Source: Bacteroidia bacterium (GTDB lineage Bacteria > Bacteroidota > Bacteroidia > JANWJV01). From it: 57,377 nucleotides of DNA. The translations under genes and the position numbers were made by a program. Below are positions 24,164-31,312 of the stretch, piece by piece. Numbering within the stretch: the stretch's first letter is position 1; each line of letters starts with the position of its first letter. Under the pieces are notes generated by a model. That model worked only from the letters and a program-made list of their open reading frames with translations, had not been told where the DNA came from and did not search any database. The stretch covers positions 1 to 57,377 of the forward strand of contig JANWJV010000051.1 of the NCBI GenBank assembly GCA_025451785.1, read 5' to 3'.

Positions 24164-25714
24164 ATGTCAAAGAAAGCCTCCGATAATTTGTTCCGGCTCA
24201 TTAAAAGCCTCAGCAGTCCTGAGAAAAGGTACTTCAAAGTGTTCTCTTCCAGGCACACGTTGGGCGAGCAGAACAACTACGTGAAGCTTTTTGACGCCAT
24301 CGACGCCCAGGGATCCTATGATGAGGCCTCTATACTCCAAAAGTTCCGTAAAGAGGCCTTCATTAACAAGTTTTCCATAGCTAAAGCCCGCCTTAACGAG
24401 GCCATCCTGCGCAGCCTCGACGCTTTTCACTCCAGCAGTTCTATCGACGCGGTATTGAAGCGGGAATTGCATTGCGCGGAGATCCTCTACAAGAAGACCC
24501 TCTACGGCCATTGCGCCAAGGCCCTGGCCAGCGCCAAACGCCTCGCTCTTAAATACGAGAAGCATTCTACCCTGCTCGAGATCTTCCAATGGGAAAAGCG
24601 GCTGATCGAGAAAGACAACTATGCGGGCCTTTCTGAAAAGGAGATAGATAACCTGCTTCGTGCCGACGAGCTCATCGCGGAGAAGATCCGCAATTTCAAT
24701 GAGTACTGGAACATCAAAAGCCGCTTTTTCCAGCTGCTCAACCGTACCGGAAAGGTGCGTAACCAGGAAGAACTTGCCAACTTCAAGAAGATAATCGACA
24801 ACACCCTTCTGAAGGCCGAGAACAAAGCCCTTTCTTACGAAACGAAATACCTCTTTTACCACATCTACAGTGCCTATTATTTCGGCATCGGCGATTATGA
24901 GAAAAGCTATCAGAACCTCAAGCGGAACGTGGAGCTCATTGAGTCAAATACAGAAATGTTCAAGGAAGAGCCCAATATTTATTTTTCCGTGCTCACCAAC
25001 ATCATTTACATCGCCAGCCAGCTAAAGAAATACGATGAGGTGTTCATCTACCTCAAGAAGTTACGTGAAGTACCGCAGACGATGGATACCAGCAAGAACG
25101 AGGACCTGGAGGTGAAACTGTTCTCGAGCGCCTACAGCATCGAACTTACCTTGTACAACCAGATGGGCGATTTCGAAAAGGCGCTCGCGCTGGAGCCGAA
25201 GATAGAGGAGGGGCTCGAAAAATATTCAGGCAAGATGAACAAGGTACGCGAAGCCTATTTCTATTCCAACATCGCCATCGCCAATTATGCAATGGGCAAA
25301 CACTCGGCAGCCCTCAAATGGATCAACGGCCTGCTCAATAATGTGGGCATCGAAGAAAGCCAGGACATCCACTGCTTTACTCAGTTGCTCAACCTCATTG
25401 TGCACATGGAGCTGAAGAACGACCGCCTGCTTCCCTATACTTTCAAGTCGACGCACCGCTACCTGAGCTCACGTAACAGGGTGTACAAGTTCGAGAATGC
25501 CTTCCTCGATTTCACCGGAAAGATCATGAAGGCCCAGAAGCGGGAGGAGCAAACGAAATATTACAAAGAGCTTCACAGCAAACTGCTGGAGCTGGCCAAC
25601 GATCCTTTTGAGAAAACAGTGTTCGAATATTTCGATTTCATCTCCTGGACCGAGAGCCGCATCGAGCGCGTTCCCTTCCGCCAGATCGTTGAAGAAAAGG
25701 CCCAGGTACGATGA
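24164..25714 (+). CDS. Large helical (TPR-like) protein of unknown function, paralog of the 17827 gene
   Basis: 516 aa, no signal or transmembrane segment. N-terminus LFRLIKSLSSPEKRYFKVFSSRHTLGE, then LFDAIDAQGSYDEASIL, AEILYKKTLYGHCAKAL and long Glu/Lys/Leu helices. The centre has TPR-like pairs (HIYSAYYFGIGDYEKSYQNL; FYSNIAIANYAMGKHSAALKWI). The C-terminus LNLIVHMELKND to YFDFISWTESRI matches the 17827 protein. It contains no recognisable enzyme motif. The stop overlaps the start of the amidohydrolase gene by 4 nt (ATGA), so the two are translationally coupled. Its long upstream region is full of repeats, so regulation may be elaborate. Confidence 0.75.
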   Translation: MSKKASDNLFRLIKSLSSPEKRYFKVFSSRHTLGEQNNYVKLFDAIDAQGSYDEASILQKFRKEAFINKFSIAKARLNEAILRSLDAFHSSSSIDAVLKRELHCAEILYKKTLYGHCAKALASAKRLALKYEKHSTLLEIFQWEKRLIEKDNYAGLSEKEIDNLLRADELIAEKIRNFNEYWNIKSRFFQLLNRTGKVRNQEELANFKKIIDNTLLKAENKALSYETKYLFYHIYSAYYFGIGDYEKSYQNLKRNVELIESNTEMFKEEPNIYFSVLTNIIYIASQLKKYDEVFIYLKKLREVPQTMDTSKNEDLEVKLFSSAYSIELTLYNQMGDFEKALALEPKIEEGLEKYSGKMNKVREAYFYSNIAIANYAMGKHSAALKWINGLLNNVGIEESQDIHCFTQLLNLIVHMELKNDRLLPYTFKSTHRYLSSRNRVYKFENAFLDFTGKIMKAQKREEQTKYYKELHSKLLELANDPFEKTVFEYFDFISWTESRIERVPFRQIVEEKAQVR

Positions 25715-26910
25715 GGACGATCAGCGCTGACTATATTTTCCCCATCTCATCAGCTCCCATTAAGAATGGCATCGTCATTATTGACAATGACGGAACGATC
25801 CTCGATATTGAAGAACTTTCCATCAACCATCAACCATCAACCATCAACCATTACAACGGAGTTGTGTGCCCCGGCTTTATAAACACCCATTGCCACCTGG
25901 AATTGTCCTACCTCAAAGGTCACCTTAGTGAAAAGGCGGGCATGACAGGCTTCATCCGCGAGATCATGAGCAAAAGAGACGGCTTCAGACGCGAAGAGAT
26001 CATTGCCGCCATCGCTCCCGCTGAACAGGAAATGATCAACGAAGGCATCGTAGCTGTTGGCGATATCTCAAATGATGATTTTACGTTCGAACAAAAGGGA
26101 AAAGGAAACCTCATCTATCATACGTTCCTCGAAGTGTTTGATTTCACTCCGCACAATGCGGAGAAAGTAGTTTCTAAAGGGAAGATACTACGGGAGCTCC
26201 TGCAACGTCAAGCGTCAAACATCAAACATCAAACATCTATTTCGCCTCACGCTCCTTATACACTGTCTGCACCTCTGGCACGACTGATCAGTCAGGCATC
26301 TGAAGGAAACATCCTCAGCATCCACAACCAGGAAAGCGCCGCCGAGAACGAGTTCTTTATCAGCAAGAGCGGCCCCATGAAAGAGCTCTATGACAAAGCC
26401 GGCATCAACACTTCACACTTCGATGCCACCGGTAAAAACTCTTTGCACTACATTCTGGAAAACCTCAGCGACTTCAGCAAGCTACTCCTCGTTCACAATA
26501 CCTATACATCCCGGGAAGACCTTCAATACGCCAACAGCAAACAACAAACAACAAATAACAAACTCTTCTGGGCCACTTGCCCCAACGCCAACCTCTACAT
26601 CGAAAATAAATTACCCGATTATAATACCTTCATCGCTGAGAACGCGAGGCTTACCATTGGTACCGACAGTTATGCCTCCAATCACGCGCTTTCGATCTTG
26701 TCGGAGATCAAGACCATCTCCAACCATTTTCCTGCTATTGAATTGAACACACTGCTAACCTGGGCCACGATCAATGGAGCGGAGTTCCTGGGACTGGAAA
26801 AAAGTCATGGTACGCTGGAGAAAGGCAAGCGCCCGGGGTTGGTGCACATCAGTGGCCTTGATCTCAATACGATGAGGCTCACGGAAAAAAGCAAAGCGAA
26901 AAAGATCTGA
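25711..26910 (+). CDS. Zinc-dependent amidohydrolase (ATZ/TRZ-type deaminase family) carrying three heptamer arrays
   Basis: 399 aa, cytoplasmic TIM-barrel hydrolase. Metal motifs: GFINTHCHLELS (HxH on strand 1), SPHAPYT (His), VHNTYTS (His) and IGTDSYASN (Asp). This set fits the SsnA/ATZ/TRZ group, which deaminates or dechlorinates nucleosides and related ring compounds; an aminofutalosine or adenosylhomocysteine deaminase role is possible but not shown. Three 7-bp tandem arrays are read in frame and add Asn/Gln/Thr/Ser-rich loops: LSINHQPSTINHYNG before GVVCPGF, RQASNIKHQT before SISPHAP, and NSKQQTTNNK before LFWATCP. Each sits just before a conserved core strand. The gene overlaps the TPR-like gene by 4 nt and ends directly against convergent gatA. 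Confidence 0.88.
   Translation: MRTISADYIFPISSAPIKNGIVIIDNDGTILDIEELSINHQPSTINHYNGVVCPGFINTHCHLELSYLKGHLSEKAGMTGFIREIMSKRDGFRREEIIAAIAPAEQEMINEGIVAVGDISNDDFTFEQKGKGNLIYHTFLEVFDFTPHNAEKVVSKGKILRELLQRQASNIKHQTSISPHAPYTLSAPLARLISQASEGNILSIHNQESAAENEFFISKSGPMKELYDKAGINTSHFDATGKNSLHYILENLSDFSKLLLVHNTYTSREDLQYANSKQQTTNNKLFWATCPNANLYIENKLPDYNTFIAENARLTIGTDSYASNHALSILSEIKTISNHFPAIELNTLLTWATINGAEFLGLEKSHGTLEKGKRPGLVHISGLDLNTMRLTEKSKAKKI
25821..25848 (+). repeat. Heptamer array (CATCAAC x4) inside the amidohydrolase gene
   Basis: Four perfect CATCAAC units, then a degenerate CATTACA. Read in frame they give the cyclic heptapeptide I-N-H-Q-P-S-T. Confidence 0.93.
26206..26233 (+). repeat. Degenerate heptamer array (CRTCAAR x4) inside the amidohydrolase gene
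   Basis: CGTCAAG, CGTCAAA, CATCAAA, CATCAAA, then CATC. It is the same family as the array at 25821 and is in frame before the SPHAPYT metal motif. Confidence 0.85.
26533..26560 (+). repeat. Heptamer array (AACAACA type, x4) inside the amidohydrolase gene
   Basis: AACAGCA, AACAACA, AACAACA, AATAACA, read in frame as Ser/Lys/Gln/Thr/Asn codons just before the conserved FWATCPNANLYIE. Confidence 0.85.
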
Positions 26911-28338
26911 TCAGTAGTTCTCCATCAGGTAATTGGAGAAGGCGAAGAGCTTCGACTCTTCGAAACGGCTGGCCATTACCTGCACGCCAAAGGGCAGGCC
27001 GTTGGAATGTTTGCCCATGGGCAATGAGATGGCAGGAATGCCTGTAATGGGCGCCTGCACGGTGAAGATATCCTCCAGGTACATCGCGATGGGGTCGGCA
27101 GTGTTCTGACCTATCTTGAAAGCGGTGCCGGGCGTAGTGGGAAGTATAAGGAAATCATATTTCTTCAGCAGCGCGAAGGTCTTTTCCTGAAGCAGCCTCC
27201 TCACCTTTTGTCCTTTGCTGTAATAAGCATCGTAATAGCCCGCGCTAAGCACAAAAGTGCCAAGCATTATCCTGCGCCTCACTTCGGCCCCGAAACCCTC
27301 GGTCCGTGACAGTTTATAGGTGCTTTCAAGGTCGGTAGCGTTCTTGCTCCGGTAACCGTAATGCACGCCGTCATACCTGGCCAGGTTGCTGGAGGCCTCG
27401 GCAGTGGTAAGCACATAGTAAACAGGAACAAGGTAGTCGAGATAGGGGAAGTCAACGGCCTCTACCGTATGGCCTGCCGCCTTCAGTTTTTCGATCACTT
27501 CACTAACGCGCGCTTTGATCTCAGGGTCGAGGCCTTTTTTCTCAAGGCAATCCCTGATATAGGCCACTTTCACTTTCGATACATCGGTGTTCAGCTCCTT
27601 AGAGTAAGCAGGCACCGGTTTACTGCTGAGCGTGCTGTCATACTCATCAGCACCCGACATCACCTCAGTGATAATGGCAATATCTTCCATACTTCGCGCG
27701 ATGGGCCCTATCTGGTCGAAAGAGGAAGCATAAGCAACAGCACCATAGCGCGATACCCTGCCGTAGCTGGGCTTTAAACCGATCACCCCGCAAAGGGAGG
27801 CCGGCTGGCGAATGGACCCCCCGGTATCGGTACCAAGGGCAGCCAGGCAGAGTTCGGCCGCTACAGCGGCCGCGGAGCCGCCGGAAGAGCCTCCCGGCAC
27901 GCGGGTAGTGTCCATAGGGTGAAGCACATTGCCATAAGCGGAATTTTCGTTAGAGCTTCCCATCGCAAACTCATCGCAGTTGGTACGGCCAATGATGATG
28001 GCATCCTCCTTCAGCAGGCGTTCCACTACAGTTGCGCTGTAAAGCGAAGTAAAGCCTTCCAATATCTTCGAAGAAGCGGAAACACGGTGGTTGCGGTAGC
28101 ACAGGTTGTCCTTAATGGCGATCACCATCCCGGCTAACTTCCCTGCCTTGCCTTCCTTGAATTTTTTGTCGAGGGATTCCGCCTTTTGCAAAGCCTCTTC
28201 CCCATACACTTCCAGGAAAGCGTTTAGGTGTTTGTGCTGCTCGATACGGCCCAGGTAATAACGCACAAGCTCAGCGATGCTGAGCTTGTTTTCACGGAGG
28301 TCGCTTTGTACAGCGCTTAATGAATGGTAAGATCTCAC
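26911..28338 (-). CDS. gatA: Asp-tRNA(Asn)/Glu-tRNA(Gln) amidotransferase subunit A
   Basis: 475 aa. GatA is the glutaminase/amidase subunit of GatCAB, which corrects misacylated Glu-tRNA(Gln) and/or Asp-tRNA(Asn). The amidase Ser-cisSer-Lys triad is visible: Lys76 in VIAIKDN, Ser151 in GGSSGGSAAA and Ser175 in DTGGSIRQPA. The start is a GTG at 28338; no ATG lies between it and the tatA stop. It is the third gene of a likely run with the peptide-binding lipoprotein and tatA, but two hairpins lie in the 41-nt gap before it. gatC is 13 kb away (41666-41956) and gatB is not in the window. The stop codon directly abuts that of the convergent amidohydrolase. Confidence 0.95.
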   Translation of the reverse strand: MRSYHSLSAVQSDLRENKLSIAELVRYYLGRIEQHKHLNAFLEVYGEEALQKAESLDKKFKEGKAGKLAGMVIAIKDNLCYRNHRVSASSKILEGFTSLYSATVVERLLKEDAIIIGRTNCDEFAMGSSNENSAYGNVLHPMDTTRVPGGSSGGSAAAVAAELCLAALGTDTGGSIRQPASLCGVIGLKPSYGRVSRYGAVAYASSFDQIGPIARSMEDIAIITEVMSGADEYDSTLSSKPVPAYSKELNTDVSKVKVAYIRDCLEKKGLDPEIKARVSEVIEKLKAAGHTVEAVDFPYLDYLVPVYYVLTTAEASSNLARYDGVHYGYRSKNATDLESTYKLSRTEGFGAEVRRRIMLGTFVLSAGYYDAYYSKGQKVRRLLQEKTFALLKKYDFLILPTTPGTAFKIGQNTADPIAMYLEDIFTVQAPITGIPAISLPMGKHSNGLPFGVQVMASRFEESKLFAFSNYLMENY

Positions 28339-28346
28339 AAGAAGAA

Positions 28347-28388
28347 GGCGCCTTATGGCGCTAAGAGCATAGGCAGAGCCTAGCTCTT
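28347..28388 (-). terminator. Two consecutive hairpins between tatA and gatA
   Basis: On the minus strand AAGAGC/TAGGC pairs with GCCTA/GCTCTT (11 bp, one bulge, 3-nt loop) and includes the tatA stop codon; a second hairpin, AGCGCC-ATAA-GGCGCC, follows at once. No strong T run follows, so partial termination or 3'-end protection between tatA and gatA is more likely than a full stop. Confidence 0.5.
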
Positions 28389-28571
28389 TTTGTCAGGGTT
28401 AGTATCGTCGTTGTTAACGCCTTTGGAAGCATCCTTGAACTCCTTCACACCTTTTCCAAGGCCTTTCATGAGCTCGGGGATCTTCCGCCCGCCGAATAAC
28501 AGTAATACGATCACCAGGATGATGATGAGCTCCTGGCCACCCAGCCACGCTAAAAGGATATTGCTAAGCAT
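28380..28571 (-). CDS. tatA: Twin-arginine translocase subunit TatA/TatE
   Basis: 63 aa: a short N-terminus, one transmembrane helix ([12 protein letters not shown]), the FGGRKIPEL hinge, an amphipathic helix ([14 protein letters not shown]) and a charged tail. This is the complete TatA plan; TatA forms the pore through which folded proteins with RR signals cross the inner membrane. The DUF1501 protein at 50581 has such a signal. It starts 11 nt after the upstream binding-protein gene. tatC is not in the window. Confidence 0.92.
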   Translation of the reverse strand: MLSNILLAWLGGQELIIILVIVLLLFGGRKIPELMKGLGKGVKEFKDASKGVNNDDTNPDKKS

Positions 28572-28582
28572 TTTTCTTCGTT

Positions 28583-30355
28583 TTAATTCTCTTTTTTCTC
28601 TCCTTCGGCTTTGGCAGCACCTTCTTTGTCCTGGGGCTCAAAATATACCCTGGTAAGGTCCCTGTACTCCATCGCGTTGGCATCAAAGTTCTTCACGTTC
28701 TTCTGTACGAGGCGGTAGTTCTCATCGTAGAAGATCGGCATGTAAGCCGCGTCATCGAGACCTAACTGGTCAGCCTGCCTGTAAAGGTCGAAACGTTTCT
28801 TGTTGTCCGTCTCCTGGTTGGCAGCAGCATAAAGCGAATCGAACTTTGCGCTCTGGTACCTAACCGAGTTGATGTACGATTTTTCGCTCAGCTCTTTCGG
28901 AACAAGTTTGCCGTTCAGCAGTGAAAGGAAGGTCTCAGGATCCGGATAGTCAGCTGTCCAGCCTGTCCTCCAGAAGAGGGCCCTGCCTGTTTCCAGTGTC
29001 TCCAGGTGTTCGCCCCAGGGAAGCACGTTAATGTCAACGTCCACATTGAGGTTTTCCTTGAGCATCTTCTGGATCACTTCAGCGGTTTGAATGTTACGGT
29101 CGCCGCCGCCGCTGTTGATCTGCAATGTGATCTTGGGGAAGCCGCTCGCATTGGGATATCCTGCTTCCGCCATCATCTTTTTCGCCATGTCAGGATCGAA
29201 GTTGTATCCTTTCAGCGCTTTGGAATCGTACTCTTTGAATGAAGGAGGTACGATACCGTAAATGCCGGGGATCCCTTCGCCCTGCAGCGTATAGGTAACG
29301 ATCTTTTCCCTGTCGATGGCGTAATTGAAGGCCTGGCGCACTTTCACATTGTCGAAAGGCTTAAGCTTATGCTGGAAACCGAAATAGAAAATGCTCATCG
29401 CGGGCACCACCTGCATCTCGAAGTTCGCATTGCCTTCTTTCGCATGGTCGAGGTCGCTGAGGATCTCCGGGATCATCTCGATGGGAAGGCGGAAGATCAT
29501 ATCGATATTGCCTTTCTTGAACTCCAGGAACTCTGATTTTTTCTCCTTGATGAAGGTCACCTTGATAGCGTCGATGTAGGGCAACTGGTTACCGAACTCA
29601 TCAACTCCCCAATATTCCTTATTCCTTTCCAGGATCACGTTGTCGCCTTCCTTGATGTTCTTCACCTGGAAGGGGCCTGTGCCAACACACTTGATGCGCA
29701 TGTCGATGCCGTATTTGTCGAACGCTTCTTTAGGATAGATCCAGCAGCCGGGGTGGGTGAGGATGTTGAGGAAGCCGGCGAAAGGATGGGTGAGGCTGAT
29801 CTCAACAGTGTAGTCGTCCACCGCCTTCAGGCCTTTTACGCCTTCGGCAAGAGGCTTTTTGTCAATGGTGCTCTGGTAATATTCATCGGCACCTATCACG
29901 CGGTCGCGGAAGGTGGCGTTGTAGTTCTGGTTCTCGGGGCTTGCTTCACATAGTTTGGTAAAACAGTAGATGATGTCCTTAGCGGTCACTTCCCTTCCTT
30001 TTCCGTCGGGGAAACAGGGGTCGTCATGGAACTTAACGCCTTTCCTCAGGTGGAAGGTCCACATAGAAGCAGTTTCGTTCTTGTCCCATTTCTCAGCGAT
30101 GGAAGGGATCACTGTAAGGTCGCTCTGGCGGAGCTTCACCAGTCCTTCGTAGATCTGGTTGGCGATACGCTGCGAGGTCACCTCGGTGATGTTCAGGGGG
30201 TACAGGTTCCTGAAATCTTCCACTTCGTTCATCCTGAAAACGCCACCGTAGTAGACATTTCCCTTCGCGATCCTGGTTTCAGGCCCGCCACCATTGGGGC
30301 CACCGCAGGAAGCCAATGCAACAGCGATCAACACTGAGTAAACGACCTTCTTCAT
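28583..30355 (-). CDS. Peptide/oligopeptide-binding lipoprotein (SBP family 5)
   Basis: 590 aa from the ATG at 30355; the signal peptide ends in a lipobox (VALASC). The family 5 extracellular solute-binding domain shows [51 protein letters not shown] and, near the end, [12 protein letters not shown]. It captures peptides or similar solutes for an ABC importer (DppA/OppA-like). No permease or ATPase gene is adjacent; instead tatA follows by 11 nt. A promoter lies at 30410-30439. Why it is joined to tatA and gatA is unclear. Confidence 0.9.
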   Translation of the reverse strand: MKKVVYSVLIAVALASCGGPNGGGPETRIAKGNVYYGGVFRMNEVEDFRNLYPLNITEVTSQRIANQIYEGLVKLRQSDLTVIPSIAEKWDKNETASMWTFHLRKGVKFHDDPCFPDGKGREVTAKDIIYCFTKLCEASPENQNYNATFRDRVIGADEYYQSTIDKKPLAEGVKGLKAVDDYTVEISLTHPFAGFLNILTHPGCWIYPKEAFDKYGIDMRIKCVGTGPFQVKNIKEGDNVILERNKEYWGVDEFGNQLPYIDAIKVTFIKEKKSEFLEFKKGNIDMIFRLPIEMIPEILSDLDHAKEGNANFEMQVVPAMSIFYFGFQHKLKPFDNVKVRQAFNYAIDREKIVTYTLQGEGIPGIYGIVPPSFKEYDSKALKGYNFDPDMAKKMMAEAGYPNASGFPKITLQINSGGGDRNIQTAEVIQKMLKENLNVDVDINVLPWGEHLETLETGRALFWRTGWTADYPDPETFLSLLNGKLVPKELSEKSYINSVRYQSAKFDSLYAAANQETDNKKRFDLYRQADQLGLDDAAYMPIFYDENYRLVQKNVKNFDANAMEYRDLTRVYFEPQDKEGAAKAEGEKKEN

Positions 30356-30409
30356 AGCTGATTGATTTATGATCATGAGGATTTATTTATTGCTATACCT
30401 AAAGCCTAC

Positions 30410-30439
30410 AAATATATATATTATCCCTAAAACACAAAC
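30410..30439 (-). promoter_or_regulatory. Promoter of the SBP-tatA-gatA run
   Basis: On the minus strand, TTTG (30439-30436), an 18-nt spacer, then TATATTTG (30417-30410). This is a near-perfect Bacteroidota promoter, about 55 nt before the ATG at 30355. Confidence 0.65.
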
Positions 30440-30475
30440 TTTAATTCAGGGGATTTTCGCCCTATTTTACGGGTC

Positions 30476-31243
30476 TTAAAGCTCTATCTCCACCAGGATC
30501 GGACAGTGGTCCGAGTGCTTCGCTTCAGGCAGGATGGCGGCCCTTTTCAGGCGGCCCTGCAAATGCTCGCTCACGAGGTGATAATCAATGCGCCATCCCA
30601 GGTTCTTGGCCCTTGAGTTGGCACGGAAGCTCCACCAGCTGTACTGGTGCGGTTCCTGGTTGAAATGCCGGAAGGTATCGGTGAAACCGCTCTTCATAAA
30701 TGAATCTATCCACTCTCGCTCTTCAGGAAGAAAGCCCGAAGAGGTGGCGTTACTCACCGGGTTGTGGATATCAATAGGCTTGTGGCAGATGTTATAGTCA
30801 CCTGAAATGACCAGGTTGGACCGGCTCTTCTTTAGCTTGTTGATGTATTGCTGGAAATCGCCAAGCCACTTCATCTTGAAGGCTTGCCGCTCATCGCCGC
30901 TCGAACCCGAAGGCATGTAAACGCTCATCACCGAAAGGTCGCCATAATCGGCACGCAACACCCTGCCTTCATCGTCGTACGCTTTTATTCCACAGCCATA
31001 TTCCACATGATCGGGCTCACGCTTGCTGAAGATAGCAACGCCGCTATAGCCTTTCTTTTGTGCGGGATACCAGTAGTGCTTGTATCCGGCATCATCAAAT
31101 ATGGAAAGGTCGAGCTGTTCGGGCTGTGCTTTGATCTCCTGCAGGCACACCACATCAGGGCTTGCTGCCTTTATCCAGTCCATCCATCCCTTGCTCAACG
31201 CAGAGCGGATCCCATTCACGTTATAACTGATAATTTTTGCCAT
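30476..31243 (-). CDS. xth: Exodeoxyribonuclease III / AP endonuclease
   Basis: 255 aa of the exonuclease-endonuclease-phosphatase fold. Motifs: SYNVNGIRSA (Asn8), CLQEIKAQ (metal-binding Glu), ISGDYNICH (Asp and Asn), WRIDYHLVS and KHSDHCPI (catalytic His). It cuts DNA at abasic sites in base-excision repair and degrades 3' ends. It is transcribed divergently from the large outer-membrane protein gene; the 69-nt gap contains the promoter of that gene. Confidence 0.95.
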   Translation of the reverse strand: MAKIISYNVNGIRSALSKGWMDWIKAASPDVVCLQEIKAQPEQLDLSIFDDAGYKHYWYPAQKKGYSGVAIFSKREPDHVEYGCGIKAYDDEGRVLRADYGDLSVMSVYMPSGSSGDERQAFKMKWLGDFQQYINKLKKSRSNLVISGDYNICHKPIDIHNPVSNATSSGFLPEEREWIDSFMKSGFTDTFRHFNQEPHQYSWWSFRANSRAKNLGWRIDYHLVSEHLQGRLKRAAILPEAKHSDHCPILVEIEL

Positions 31244-31272
31244 CCCGACCCCGTTATCTGGGATAAATCAAA

Positions 31273-31280
31273 TACCTTTG
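31273..31280 (+). promoter_or_regulatory. -7 box (TACCTTTG) for the 1168-aa gene
   Basis: Exact TAnnTTTG, 32 nt before the GTG at 31313; it supports that start over the much longer open frame that overlaps xth. Confidence 0.6.
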
Positions 31281-31312
31281 ATTCAAGCAAAAGTATCATT
31301 ATTTTCATACCT

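Noticed and set aside
28583-30355. A full ABC peptide importer operon
   Set aside because: No permease or ATPase gene is next to the binding protein; its neighbours are tatA and xth.
30848-31312. N-terminal 155 codons of the long plus-strand frame ending at 34819
   Set aside because: They are antisense to xth, whose motifs are complete. A GTG at 31313 gives a signal peptide and has an exact -7 box just upstream.
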